Of a stretch of 64,000 nucleotides of DNA, positions 25,771-35,379 are shown in pieces. The stretch is from Chryseolinea serpens (GTDB lineage: Bacteria > Bacteroidota > Bacteroidia > Cytophagales > Cyclobacteriaceae): NCBI RefSeq assembly GCF_900129725.1, contig NZ_FQWQ01000002.1, positions 62,001 to 126,000 on the forward strand. The letters are read 5' to 3'. The notes under the pieces were generated by a model. That model had not been told where the DNA came from. It ran no database searches and saw only the letters and a program-made list of their open reading frames with translations. Each line of letters starts with the position of its first letter. Positions within the stretch are counted from its first letter, which is position 1. A program made the translations under genes and the position numbers.

Positions 25771-26973
25771 ATGACGACTGCAGCCCCTGCCACCGTCCTT
25801 GTTGAAAAACCCCGTATTTCCTCCATCGACATGATGCGCGGCATCGTCATGGTTGTGATGGCCCTTGACCACACGCGCGACTTCTTTCACATCAACGCTT
25901 TTCTTTTCGATCCGCTGGACCTGACCAAGACTTCGCCAGCCCTGTTCTTCACGCGATGGATCACGCATTTTTGTGCACCGACGTTTGTGTTTCTTTCGGG
26001 CATGTCGGCGCGCATCAGTCTGCAAAGCAAAGGCACGAAGGCGTTGAGCAAATTCCTGTTATCGCGGGGGTTGTGGCTCATCTTCCTGGAGGTGACGGTG
26101 GTGCGCTTCGGATTGCTTTTCAACCTCTACTATGACTTCACTCTGATGCAGGTGATCTGGGCCATCGGTGCTTCGATGGTGGCGCTTTCGGCACTCGTCT
26201 TTCTGAAGGAGCGTGTCGTTTTCATCCTGGGTTTGGTGATTGTGTTTGGCCATAATTTGCTGGACATGGTTTCGGTTCCGCAGCAAAACCCGTTGTTCCC
26301 GCTTTGGACGTTGCTCGTACAGCCTGGATTTTTCCAGATCCCTCCTCAAAGCGGCGTGGCGGTGCCTTACCCGATGTTGCCCTGGCTGGGCATTATGATG
26401 ACGGGGTATGGCATGGGCATGTGGTATGCGAAAGGCTATGATGCAGAGAAACGCAGGGTTTGGTTGGTCAGGTCGGGCCTGATCGCGTTGGCGCTTTTTG
26501 TGGTGCTGCGCTTCATCAATATTTATGGCGACCCTGCACCGTGGAGTGTTCAGAAGAATGCTTTGTATACGTTTATGAGCTTTATAAACACGACGAAATA
26601 TCCCGTGTCACTGTTGTTTACGCTGATGATCCTGGGGAATACGTTGTTGTTATTGGCGCTGTTGGAACGGGTGAAGGGGAAGCAGGGGTCTTTCTTTTTG
26701 GTGTATGGACGGGTGCCTTTGTTTTATTTTATTGTGCACTTCTACTTGATCCATCTTTGTGCATTGTTGTATACGATTGGGAATGGTACTCCTTTCTCGG
26801 CGATCGATTTTCATTTTGCGAAAGGGTTTGGAGGAATTACGGCGGGGTCGGGAGTGTCTTTGTTTTGGGTGTATGTGGTGTGGGCGGGGATTGTGTTAGT
26901 ACTATACCCTGTGTGCACTTGGTATAACCGGTATAAGAGTACGCATAAGGATTGGTGGTTGAGTTATCTTTAG
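25771..26973 (+). CDS. DUF1624/heparan-alpha-glucosaminide N-acetyltransferase-like membrane protein
   Basis: A 400-residue protein with about ten membrane helices. It opens with ISSIDMMRGIVMVVMALDHTRDFFH near residue 20, the family signature whose His is the presumed acetyl carrier in human HGSNAT. Related bacterial proteins are thought to move acyl groups across or onto envelope sugars, but no substrate is known. I start at the ATG at 25771; the longer open frame upstream overlaps two genes on the other strand. The last third is noticeably T-rich with long stretches of GTG/TTG codons, and repeats follow immediately downstream. Confidence 0.82.
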   Translation: MTTAAPATVLVEKPRISSIDMMRGIVMVVMALDHTRDFFHINAFLFDPLDLTKTSPALFFTRWITHFCAPTFVFLSGMSARISLQSKGTKALSKFLLSRGLWLIFLEVTVVRFGLLFNLYYDFTLMQVIWAIGASMVALSALVFLKERVVFILGLVIVFGHNLLDMVSVPQQNPLFPLWTLLVQPGFFQIPPQSGVAVPYPMLPWLGIMMTGYGMGMWYAKGYDAEKRRVWLVRSGLIALALFVVLRFINIYGDPAPWSVQKNALYTFMSFINTTKYPVSLLFTLMILGNTLLLLALLERVKGKQGSFFLVYGRVPLFYFIVHFYLIHLCALLYTIGNGTPFSAIDFHFAKGFGGITAGSGVSLFWVYVVWAGIVLVLYPVCTWYNRYKSTHKDWWLSYL

Positions 26974-26998
26974 AGCGGGATTTTTGAACCGCCTCACC

Positions 26999-27101
26999 TT
27001 CGCTAAAGCTCCCGTCTTCGCTAAAGCTACGACGGGCAAGTCGGCGAGCAAAGGCCCGCTTTTCGCTAAAGCTCCTTCGCTAAAGCTACGACGGGCAAGT
27101 C
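26999..27101. repeat. Tandem imperfect duplication with four TTCGCTAAAGCT cores
   Basis: The 12-mer TTCGCTAAAGCT occurs at 26999, 27017, 27062 and 27076. A 26-bp unit (27017-27042 and 27076-27101) that continues with ACGACGGGCAAGTC is repeated exactly, 59 bp apart. The block fills the gap between the convergent DUF1624 and WYL-regulator genes. A related copy in opposite orientation is at 42222-42235. Confidence 0.75.
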
Positions 27102-27128
27102 AGCGGGCACAGAAAGGCGCCTTGCGCT

Positions 27129-28091
27129 TTAGACCGTTTCGCGGGCGTAGTGGTTGGTGAGCTCTTCTACGAGGTCGAGCATGATTTCTTTTGCGGTTTC
27201 GGGGTAATCAATATCAACGGCGGCGCCGTAGCTGAGGAGCCATTTGCAGAAGGGCTTAACGTAGCCGATGAGGAAGGTCATGCGCACTTTGGTGTCGAGG
27301 GTTTCTTCGGAGACAAAACCATAGAAATATTTTGTATGCTGCACATAGCGTGCCGTGGGCTGATCAAAGGAGACGACGATCTTCTGTAGCTCTTGATTGC
27401 CTTGCATCATGGAGGCGAGATACTCCTGCAGGCTTAACAAATTCCGGCCGTCGAATTTTATGCCGGGCGTCGATAGGTTCTTGATGCGGTCGGCGCGGAA
27501 GTCGCGGTAGCCGTTGCGCAGGCGACACCAGGCGATGAGGTGCCAGGCGGCGCTGTAAAATACCAAGCCGATGGGCTCAACGTCGCGTTGGGTTGATTGT
27601 TCGTTATAGCTGCTGAAGTACTCTATACGGACCACATCTTTCGCGACGACGGCCCGTTGAATTCCGGAGAGAAAATCGTTGGGGAATTGGTGTTCATCCA
27701 TCGGCATGCGACGCACTTCGATGTGCGAGTGCAGATCCTCGAGGAGATCTTTGTCCGACTCATTCATCACCGCCTTGATCTTCAACAGCGAAGATTCGAA
27801 GGCCTGCCGGATCGATTTGTCCGTCATTTTTTCTACCAGTTTTCCCGCCAGCAACATGGCGCTGGCCTCGTCCTGGGTGAACATGACCGGCGGCAAATGA
27901 TAGCCATCGACGATAAAGTATCCCTTGCCGGCTTCCGACCCGATGGGTACGCCCGCCTCCATCAATGCCTTCACGTCGCGGTAGACGGTGCGGAGGCTGA
28001 TCTCAAAACGGTCGGCGATTTCCTCGGCCTTGACCACGCGTTTGGATTGGAGCTGTACGAGGATGGCAGTGAGTCGGTCGATTCGGTTCAT
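27129..28091 (-). CDS. YafY-type transcriptional regulator (HTH plus WYL domain)
   Basis: A 320-residue regulator. Residues 1-60 are a DeoR-like helix-turn-helix (VVKAEEIADRFEISLRTVYRDVKALMEAGVPI, split here by position), residues about 140-225 a WYL ligand-sensing domain (AWHLIAWCRLRNGYRDFRADRI), and the C-terminus a WCX extension (about 235-315). WYL regulators respond to small molecules or nucleic acids and control many processes including DNA damage and defence. The nearest gene upstream on its strand is the SusD of the first SusCD pair, with a terminator between, so no target is obvious. Confidence 0.88.
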   Translation of the reverse strand: MNRIDRLTAILVQLQSKRVVKAEEIADRFEISLRTVYRDVKALMEAGVPIGSEAGKGYFIVDGYHLPPVMFTQDEASAMLLAGKLVEKMTDKSIRQAFESSLLKIKAVMNESDKDLLEDLHSHIEVRRMPMDEHQFPNDFLSGIQRAVVAKDVVRIEYFSSYNEQSTQRDVEPIGLVFYSAAWHLIAWCRLRNGYRDFRADRIKNLSTPGIKFDGRNLLSLQEYLASMMQGNQELQKIVVSFDQPTARYVQHTKYFYGFVSEETLDTKVRMTFLIGYVKPFCKWLLSYGAAVDIDYPETAKEIMLDLVEELTNHYARETV

Positions 28092-28128
28092 ACCCTAAAG
28101 TTACGGCTTCGGCCGGAATTTGTTCTCA

Positions 28129-28166
28129 AAAAAATGTCCCGTGAACCAGGGGTTCCGGGACATTTT
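28129..28166 (-). terminator. Intrinsic terminator of the first SusC/SusD operon
   Basis: On the minus strand AATGTCCCGGAAC pairs with GTTC-A-CGGGACATT (one bulge), followed by seven T residues. It starts about 40 bp after the SusD stop. Confidence 0.85.
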
Positions 28167-28201
28167 AGCGGGGTTATAAATTGATTAAAGCTCGGGCGCT
28201 G

Positions 28202-29878
28202 CTATTCAGGGCCCACTACCGGTGCACTTCCCAACGCGGGATTGTTATACTCTACTTCATTTTTCGGCACATCAAAATAGGGCAGGTAATTATAGTTGAT
28301 AAACGCCTTGGTGTTCACCACCGTGCTGCCCGTGAAGTTTGACAGGATCACACCGTTTGCCCTGCCGCCGCCCACGCTCTTGTCATCGGTGACGCCCATG
28401 CGGCGAGCATCGTAGAAGGACAAGCCGCGGAAGGCCAGGCTGATCCGGCGCTCGCTGCGCAGTTCCTCCAGCGCCTCCGCCTGGGTGATCGCGCCAATCG
28501 CTGCAAGGCCTGCACCCTGATCACTGCGCACGTCGTCGATCAAGGCCGTTCCCCCTCCCACATTACCCGACCGGATTAGCACCTCTGCTTTCATCAGCTG
28601 ATTCTCTTCGTAAGTACCGGCCAGGTAGATGTCATCCACGCCGGTTTCCTGTGTGTGGACGTAGGTGATCACGCCGGGCATGTTGTTGCCGCCATCGACC
28701 AGATAATAACGCGTTCCGTAGCCGAGGCCGCGGCCGCGCATGTTCACCTGGGGCGATTCCAGCAAGTCAAAATTGTTGGCCATGCGCTGGTCGTTGGCTC
28801 GAAAATCCTGGATGAGCCGTTCGCTCACATAAAACGTCTGACCATCTTCGGTGGCGGCCAGGCCGGCAACGGAACCGAAATTGGGATCGACAACGGAGCG
28901 GCTAAAGTCTTCCGTAGTTTTTACAATGAACACGGGATCATCTTCCTGGATGCCGTTGTCCACGAAGCCTTCGATGGCGGTCCATTGCGCAGCCGTCATG
29001 TCGGCCACGCGGGTGTTCACCAGGATGTTTCTGGCGCGCAGGGTATTGATGTTACGGATCCATGCTTCGGGTGAAGGGATGCCGCCTTTGCCTTGCTGGC
29101 AATAGCCCGGGATGGCCACCGCCAGAATGTCGGCAGAGACACCGGGGTCGGTGATCGCAGTCAATTCTGCTTCCGCCTTGTCGAAGTTGGCCATGGCCTC
29201 CGTGATGATCTCTGCATTTGTTTTGAAATCGCCATTCGTCAGGTTGGGTTCGTCGTTGATCACGCCGGCCACATACATGGAGCCGATGCGTGAATAGGCA
29301 TAGCCCTTCCACCAGTAGCCCCAGGCTTTCAAGGTGTGCTTTTTATTTTCTGCATCGCCGCTATATTCTGCACCATCTACTTTTTTCAGCAGGATGTTCA
29401 TGGCGTTGTTGAGGAAATACATTTGCGTCCATTCCATCAGCATGGTGTTGGCCGGGCCATAAGCGCGGTCGTTGCGCAGTCGCAGCTCATAGGGTTGTGA
29501 AACCCCGATGGGCATGGGAACCACCGTGCCGTCATCGATGGTGATGTCGGTGGGATTGTTGGCGAAGCGGAAGCTCTGGTTTCCCCAGGGGATGTAAATG
29601 ATGTCGCCCATCGCATCGTGCAGGCCGAAGATCTGCGCGGTGAGGAAACCCAGGTTGCGTCCTGTACGCGGACCCAATTGATCGTCGACGGAGGCATAGT
29701 AGCTGCCGATGCCGTTGATGTAGGCTCCTCCTTTGGCGTAGGCCACCAGTCCGCCTTCTGTAGAGAGTGCATTTTCCAGCGGCTCGTTCTTGTTCACCAC
29801 GTCCGTGAGCTCGTTCTTGCAGGCTTGTGTCACCAGCAAAAGAAGGCAAAGGGATATATAAAGTTTTCTGTGTTTCAT
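28202..29878 (-). CDS. RagB/SusD-family nutrient-binding outer-membrane lipoprotein
   Basis: A 558-residue lipoprotein (signal peptide ending LLVTQAC, Cys20). SusD proteins sit on the cell surface as lids over the SusC channel and bind the incoming glycan or peptide. The family's TPR-like helical pairs are visible (NTMLMEWTQMYFLNNAMNIL; HTLKAWGYWWKGYAY), as is the C-terminal LRSERRISLAFRGLSFYDARR region and the final PYFDVPKNEVEYNNP strand. It begins 15 bp after the SusC stop. No glycan-degrading enzyme is in the same operon, so the ligand is unknown. Confidence 0.92.
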   Translation of the reverse strand: MKHRKLYISLCLLLLVTQACKNELTDVVNKNEPLENALSTEGGLVAYAKGGAYINGIGSYYASVDDQLGPRTGRNLGFLTAQIFGLHDAMGDIIYIPWGNQSFRFANNPTDITIDDGTVVPMPIGVSQPYELRLRNDRAYGPANTMLMEWTQMYFLNNAMNILLKKVDGAEYSGDAENKKHTLKAWGYWWKGYAYSRIGSMYVAGVINDEPNLTNGDFKTNAEIITEAMANFDKAEAELTAITDPGVSADILAVAIPGYCQQGKGGIPSPEAWIRNINTLRARNILVNTRVADMTAAQWTAIEGFVDNGIQEDDPVFIVKTTEDFSRSVVDPNFGSVAGLAATEDGQTFYVSERLIQDFRANDQRMANNFDLLESPQVNMRGRGLGYGTRYYLVDGGNNMPGVITYVHTQETGVDDIYLAGTYEENQLMKAEVLIRSGNVGGGTALIDDVRSDQGAGLAAIGAITQAEALEELRSERRISLAFRGLSFYDARRMGVTDDKSVGGGRANGVILSNFTGSTVVNTKAFINYNYLPYFDVPKNEVEYNNPALGSAPVVGPE

Positions 29879-29893
29879 ACGATCGTGATTTAC

Positions 29894-32800
29894 TTAGTTA
29901 AAAGAAACGTTCAGACCCACCTGGTACGATTTGAAATTCGGGAACGACCAGAAATCCAGACCGCGTTGCGTGGCCACCTGCGGTGATGCCGAAGTGGTTC
30001 CTCCACCGGAGGTGTTCTGGCTGCTTTCCGGATCCATACCCGTGTAGTTGGTGATCGTCGCGAGGTTCCTTCCGGTGAATACCAACTGAAGACGGGTGAA
30101 CCCCTTCATGTCAAAAAACTTCGCGAAGTCAAATCCGACCGACAGGTTGCGCAAGCGGGCAAACGATGAGTTTTCCAGGAAGTAATCTTTCGTGCCGTTG
30201 CTTTCGGAAGCGTCGTAGAAGCTTTTGTAATAGGCCGTCCATGCGCCCGTCTCTCCATTGATGGTGAGCGGTTTGTCGTAGTCGCCGTGGAGGCCTTCGG
30301 AATACATCCACTCCTTGGTCTGGTTATAGGTCTTCGCGCCATATACCCAGTCGATCTGGAAGGAGAAGGTGAGGTAATTTTTGTAGGAGAAATTGTTGAT
30401 GAAGGACATGTTGAACTTGGGTGTTGTGTTGCCCAGGTAGTATTTGTCGGGTGTGAACTGCACGCGTTTGCCGGCCTTGTCCACCACGCGGCCGTTCACC
30501 ACTTCGTAGTTGGCGGCATTGGCGGGGTTGATATACGGGTCGCCGTTCTTATCTTTTTGATCGATGCTGGTCAGCGCCTTGTAGCCATAGATGGTGCCGA
30601 TCCTCTCGCCTCCTTTCAATGTGTAGGTGGCGGCGTTCGCCCAGACCAGCGGAATATCTTTGCCGTCGGCTGTGCGGGAGAGCGATGAGGTTTGTGTTCC
30701 GAAGTTGGTCACGAAATCCCATTTCAGGTTATCGCCGGAGTACACATCCATGTCCACGCTGAATTGCACGCCGTTGGATTTCAGGTCGATGTAGTTATCC
30801 CAGATGGTCTCAGAACCTTGCGACACCGGCTGCGTCCGTTGCCACACGACGCCCGTGCTTTTACGGCTCCAGATCGACACGTTGGTGGAGATGTAGTTGA
30901 ACCATGCACCGTTCTTTGTCGGTGCAATGCCAAAATCGAAACCGTATTCAAATTCCTTGGTGCGCTCCACTTTCAAACCTGCATTTGCGAAAGTAGGATT
31001 GCTATAGATGATGAATCCATTGTCGACCGTGCCGGTTTTGTATGATGGGATGCGCAGGTAGTGATTGGGCACAGGGCCTGCAAGGTCTTTCGATGCGTCC
31101 AACGTATAGCCTACTGGCTGTATACCGGCTTCACCATAGGCCGCCCGGATCTTGAACTCGGGCAAGACCGAAGAGATGCCGTCCCAGAACGTGAGTTTGG
31201 AAAGCCGCAGGTAGGCATCGCCGCGGGGGAACGTGAAGGGCGACTTGGCATCGCCATAGGTCGAACTGTAGTCGGAGCGGAAACCTCCGGAAATTCCGGC
31301 CGTCTCTTTGTATTCAAACCGCTGGTTCAACAAAAAGCCATAGGTTATGAAAAGGTCTTCATATTCGGTGGTGCTGTTGGACGACGATTGTGCACCGTTG
31401 ATGTCGTCGATGCTTGAATAAGAAGGCAGCCCCGTATAGATCAGGTACTGGCGGTGGAAACTGCTCTTGCGCCAGTCGAAGGCCAGTTGTGTGGTGGAGG
31501 CGATCGGCACTTTCCAGCCGAGGTCTTTGTCGAAATCAAACTTGATGGTTCCGGTCACCAGCGAGTTGAGGTTGTAGTTGTTGGTGACCGACTTGTTCAA
31601 TCCCCCGTTGATCGACTCTCCGATGAAGCTGTTGTTGGCCAGCGATGAGGCGTTGCCGGTCTGATTCTGCGTTTCGCGCGCAAAATTGTTTACCGAGTAG
31701 TTCAAGCCCAGTTTATAATCCAGCTCGAAGATCTTGGTGGGCGTGTAATGCAGGTTTAGGGTGGGGATCACGTCGATGACCGTGCTCTTGAACTTTTGGT
31801 ACTGGAAGAAATATTTCGGGTTCGAGTTGTTGGCTCCCGCACCGCCAAACTGATAGGTATAATTACCATCCGCATCCTTGTAGTCCAGATCGGCAAACGG
31901 GTAAGTATACATGGCCGACGACAAGGGCGCATTGCTCACGTAATAGGGGTTAACCGTGTTGTCAGTATAGATCAGTTGGGTCGTGGACCGGAATTTCAGG
32001 TTCTTCAAAATGTCGACACCCACGTTGGTGGTGAAATTGGTGCGGTCCAATACACCTTGCACAACGGACTCCTGGCGGAGCTTCGAAAACGAGAACGCAT
32101 AGTCGCTGTTGTCTTTTCCGCCGGAGAGCGCCACGTTGTAGTTGGAAGTATGAACGTTGCGGAACAACTGGGCGATGTGGTCGTAGTATTTCGTGTTGTT
32201 CTGATAGGGTTTGTTGTTTTGTGCTGCGGGGCCGTTTTCCCAGTTGGCTTGTCCCCAGAGACCCAGGTTGTCTTGCGTGAGCAAGCCGCCGTTGTTGTCG
32301 AGGATGTTGCCGTTGGCGTCGGTGGTGAAGGAGTGATGGAAGGGTTGGTGCAGGTCGCCGATGTTCAGCACCTGGTCAACGCTGGTGCGGGCCGAGGCGT
32401 CGATGTGCATCGGGCCTTGCTTTCCTTTTTTGGTGAAGATCTGGATCACACCGTTGGCACCTTGTGCGCCATAGATCGTGGCCGCCGAAGCGCCTTGCAC
32501 CACTTCGATGCGTTCCACGTTGTTGAGGTCAAGCGCGTTGAGCGAGGTGGAGCGCATTTCAACACCGTCCACCATGATGAGCGGCTGTGTTCCACCCGAC
32601 AGCGTGTTGATGCCGCGCAGCTGGATGCTGACCGGAGCCCCGGGGTTGCCCGACGACGACATGATCTGCGCGCCGGCAATTTTTCCCACCAGCGCCTGGT
32701 CGATCGACGCGGTGGGAATGGTCGGCAGGCGATCACCCGAAACCGACTCGACCGAGATGGCCAAACGTCGTTTGTCCGTAGCGACGCCAACGCCGGTGAC

Positions 32801-33121
32801 TACCACTTCTGATAATTGCGTGACATCCGAAGCAAGTTGGATGTCAATGACCGAACGGTCGCCGACGGCGACTTCCTGGGTTTGCAGACCGATGAAGGAG
32901 AACACGATGTTCCCTCCTGCATCGGCGTTGGGGATGGAAAGCCGGTAGACTCCATCCGCATTCGTAACGGTGCCGAAGGAAGTACCCTTCAACACCACGT
33001 TGACGCCGGGCAAAGCAGAGCCGTCTTCCTTAGACGTTACCTTGCCCGTCACCACGCGTTCCTGGGCACGCGCCAATAGGGTCGTGCCTAGCAAACATGC
33101 TAACAGTAAAAATTTACTCAT
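29894..33121 (-). CDS. SusC/RagA-family TonB-linked outer-membrane transporter
   Basis: A 1075-residue protein with a signal peptide (MSKFLLLACLLGTTLLARA), an N-terminal carboxypeptidase-D-like domain (about 24-105, VTGKVTSKEDGSALPGVNV), a TonB-dependent plug (about 115-230, LRGINTLSGGTQPLIMVDG) and a C-terminal barrel ending in SYQVGLNVSFN. It imports glycans or peptides across the outer membrane using energy from TonB. It forms a pair with the SusD gene that follows. There is no extra N-terminal STN domain, so signalling to an anti-sigma factor is not expected. The upstream neighbour is a sodium/sugar symporter on the same strand, 333 bp away. Confidence 0.93.
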   Translation of the reverse strand: MSKFLLLACLLGTTLLARAQERVVTGKVTSKEDGSALPGVNVVLKGTSFGTVTNADGVYRLSIPNADAGGNIVFSFIGLQTQEVAVGDRSVIDIQLASDVTQLSEVVVTGVGVATDKRRLAISVESVSGDRLPTIPTASIDQALVGKIAGAQIMSSSGNPGAPVSIQLRGINTLSGGTQPLIMVDGVEMRSTSLNALDLNNVERIEVVQGASAATIYGAQGANGVIQIFTKKGKQGPMHIDASARTSVDQVLNIGDLHQPFHHSFTTDANGNILDNNGGLLTQDNLGLWGQANWENGPAAQNNKPYQNNTKYYDHIAQLFRNVHTSNYNVALSGGKDNSDYAFSFSKLRQESVVQGVLDRTNFTTNVGVDILKNLKFRSTTQLIYTDNTVNPYYVSNAPLSSAMYTYPFADLDYKDADGNYTYQFGGAGANNSNPKYFFQYQKFKSTVIDVIPTLNLHYTPTKIFELDYKLGLNYSVNNFARETQNQTGNASSLANNSFIGESINGGLNKSVTNNYNLNSLVTGTIKFDFDKDLGWKVPIASTTQLAFDWRKSSFHRQYLIYTGLPSYSSIDDINGAQSSSNSTTEYEDLFITYGFLLNQRFEYKETAGISGGFRSDYSSTYGDAKSPFTFPRGDAYLRLSKLTFWDGISSVLPEFKIRAAYGEAGIQPVGYTLDASKDLAGPVPNHYLRIPSYKTGTVDNGFIIYSNPTFANAGLKVERTKEFEYGFDFGIAPTKNGAWFNYISTNVSIWSRKSTGVVWQRTQPVSQGSETIWDNYIDLKSNGVQFSVDMDVYSGDNLKWDFVTNFGTQTSSLSRTADGKDIPLVWANAATYTLKGGERIGTIYGYKALTSIDQKDKNGDPYINPANAANYEVVNGRVVDKAGKRVQFTPDKYYLGNTTPKFNMSFINNFSYKNYLTFSFQIDWVYGAKTYNQTKEWMYSEGLHGDYDKPLTINGETGAWTAYYKSFYDASESNGTKDYFLENSSFARLRNLSVGFDFAKFFDMKGFTRLQLVFTGRNLATITNYTGMDPESSQNTSGGGTTSASPQVATQRGLDFWSFPNFKSYQVGLNVSFN

Positions 33122-33364
33122 AGGTTGTTTTTGTTAATGAATTGTTAATAACCAAAGCTTGGGAAATCCGCTTTGAAATGAATCACACCGTACAGGGGAA
33201 CATTAGGATGGGGTAATCACACGAGACGCGGGAGACCGGCGAAGTGAAACGATGGATTCGGGGGGATTGTGATACCCTGGTTTCGTTTCACCGGTGCGCT
33301 TTGGTTTCGATCGAAAAGAAAATCTAAAACGTTGGCAACCGATCGATCACCATCAAAAAATAAA
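33122..33364. other. Intergenic stretch upstream of the first SusC gene
   Basis: No gene is convincing in this part of the 333-bp gap. It must hold the SusC promoter, but I do not see a good TTTG/TAnnTTTG pair. The remaining piece (33365-33454) is the terminator of the symporter gene. Confidence 0.5.
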
Positions 33365-33395
33365 AGCGTCTTGCCGTATCCAACAGCAAGACGCT
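33365..33395 (-). terminator. Intrinsic terminator of the symporter gene
   Basis: A perfect 10-bp stem (AGCGTCTTGC, 33365-33374 and complement 33386-33395) is followed on the minus strand by TTTTATTTTTT. It lies 60 bp past the symporter stop. Confidence 0.85.
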
Positions 33396-33454
33396 CTCTA
33401 TACCGTAAGTGGATCATGGGATTTTCATTCCCCTCCCACCTTTCAAAAAAAGAT

Positions 33455-35125
33455 CTACCAGAAGATGATATACAAGGCAGCGAGAATTCCGCAGACGATG
33501 ACAGCGCCCACAGCAAAAGCTCCCTTGGGTTTGAACATTGCAGCGTCGATCTCCAGTCCTTTGGGTTCTGCTTTCGTATCCGCCAAGCTCACCACTACCA
33601 TCACGGCCACAACCACCAGGAACACGAGGCCCATGCGGTCGATGAACGGGATCTCATACAACCCTGAATCGTTGTTGATGGCAGCAAGGCCAAAGCTGCT
33701 GAGGCTAGAAAGATCAGCATATCCTGGCAACACCTTCAGGAACATCGAAAGCGGGAACACGATGACGGCGGCTACCAATGCTGCTTTCGCCGTGGTCTTT
33801 TTCCAGAAGAAACCTAAAATGAAAATAGCAAAGATCCCGGGCGACACAAAGCCGGTGTATTCCTGGATGAACTGGAAGCCCCCCTTCTTATCGATGCCCA
33901 TGAACGGCGAAATGACAATGGCCAACCCCATGGCTACCATGATGGCGATCTTGCCCACGTGCACCAAATGCTTTTCAGTGGCGGCGGGGTTGAAAAATTT
34001 CTTGTAAATGTCCAGCGTAAAGATGGTGGAGATACTGTTTGCCTTACCGGCCAGCGACGCTACAATGGCGGCCGTGAGCGCGGCAAAGGAAAGTCCTTTC
34101 AATCCGATGGGGAGTAGGTTTAGGAGGATGGGATAAGCGCGGTCAGGGTTGAGTGCACCGTTGCTTTGCATTTCGGTTTGGAACATGCCTTCCTGGTACA
34201 ACACATAGGCAGCAATACCCGGCAGTACGACGATGACGGGCATCAACAACTTCAGGAACGCGGCAAACAAAATACCGTTGCGTGCTGTGGGCAGGTCGGC
34301 GCCCAGGGCGCGTTGTGTGATGTATTGGTTACAACCCCAGTAGTTGAGGTTTACGATCCACATACCACCCAACAATATTGATAGACCCGGCAAGTCCAGA
34401 TAATTTGGATTCCCCTGTTTGAAGAGCATGTGGAAGTGATCGTTGCCATGATCCATCATGAGACTGAATCCGTTGAGCACGCCCGAAGAGCCAAAATGTT
34501 CCGACACCATGTTGAGGGCCATATACGTGGTGGCCAACCCGCCGAGGATGAGGAAGAACACCTGGATAACGTCGGTGTACCCGATCACCTTCATCCCGCC
34601 CAGCGTGATGACGATGGCGAAGAGGGCCAAGCCGCCCATACACACCCAGAAGTTAATACCCGAGATGGTGTTGATGGCCAAGGCACCCAAAAAGAGGATC
34701 GACGTGAGGTTCACGATCACATACAACAAGAGCCAGAACACCGCCATGATCGTGCTCACCGTACTGCTATACCGTTGGGTAAGGAATTGCGGCATGGTGT
34801 AGATCTTGTTCTTGAGGTAGATGGGCATAAAGAAAATGGCCACCACCAGCAGCGTTGCCGCGGCCATCCATTCGTAGGTGGCAATGGCCAGACCCATCTT
34901 GAAACCGGATCCCGACTGACCGATAAACTGCTCGGCCGAAATGTTGGAAGCGATCAGCGAGGCGCCGATAGCCCACCAGGTGAGCGACCCTTCGGCCAGA
35001 AAGAAATCTTTGGAATCTTGCAGGGCTTTTTTCTTGCGGTTGTAGACCCAGTACCCGTAGGAAGAAACGATGACGAAATAAATGAGAAAGACGATGTAGT
35101 CTATGGAGTGTAATTGCTGCTGCAT
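33455..35125 (-). CDS. SSS-family sodium/sugar symporter (vSGLT type)
   Basis: A 556-residue protein with about 14 membrane helices of the sodium:solute symporter family. Typical segments include SLTWWAIGASLIASNISAEQ (split; near residues 46-65) with the sodium-site residues, ITLGGMKVIGYTDVIQ (near 175) and SLAGKANSISTIFTLDIY (near 360). It imports a sugar with Na+ across the inner membrane. It is a close paralogue of the symporter in the ara operon (58858-60546), sharing long identical stretches, but its context is the first SusCD pair, so a different sugar is likely. Confidence 0.9.
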   Translation of the reverse strand: MQQQLHSIDYIVFLIYFVIVSSYGYWVYNRKKKALQDSKDFFLAEGSLTWWAIGASLIASNISAEQFIGQSGSGFKMGLAIATYEWMAAATLLVVAIFFMPIYLKNKIYTMPQFLTQRYSSTVSTIMAVFWLLLYVIVNLTSILFLGALAINTISGINFWVCMGGLALFAIVITLGGMKVIGYTDVIQVFFLILGGLATTYMALNMVSEHFGSSGVLNGFSLMMDHGNDHFHMLFKQGNPNYLDLPGLSILLGGMWIVNLNYWGCNQYITQRALGADLPTARNGILFAAFLKLLMPVIVVLPGIAAYVLYQEGMFQTEMQSNGALNPDRAYPILLNLLPIGLKGLSFAALTAAIVASLAGKANSISTIFTLDIYKKFFNPAATEKHLVHVGKIAIMVAMGLAIVISPFMGIDKKGGFQFIQEYTGFVSPGIFAIFILGFFWKKTTAKAALVAAVIVFPLSMFLKVLPGYADLSSLSSFGLAAINNDSGLYEIPFIDRMGLVFLVVVAVMVVVSLADTKAEPKGLEIDAAMFKPKGAFAVGAVIVCGILAALYIIFW

Positions 35126-35379
35126 CTTGGTTTAGGGTATGTGTTTAGGCGAATGATTGTTAGGTTTCCGCCTCCACAGCCGCTTCCCAGGAAGAGGCAA
35201 ATGAAGGTCAGTCTGTTGGTTTTCTGAGGGTCTGGAAAATAAAAGTCAGGTTCTTTTTTGAAACTACAAAGGATGCAATCGATTTTTTAGGCTTTTATCA
35301 CAAACCCGGCGGTAGATATTTGAATTTCATTAAATAAACCTTCAACTTTTGGTTTCTGAAAAATAGAACCCAAAACACC

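Noticed and set aside
25729-26025. Upstream extension of the YkgJ-family frame on the minus strand
   Set aside because: It is antisense to the start of the DUF1624 gene and its translation is low-complexity; the Cys-cluster family begins at 25728.
31796-32812. 338-codon plus-strand open frame across the first SusC gene
   Set aside because: Antisense to a clear SusC plug and barrel; Val/Gly/Arg-rich shadow sequence.
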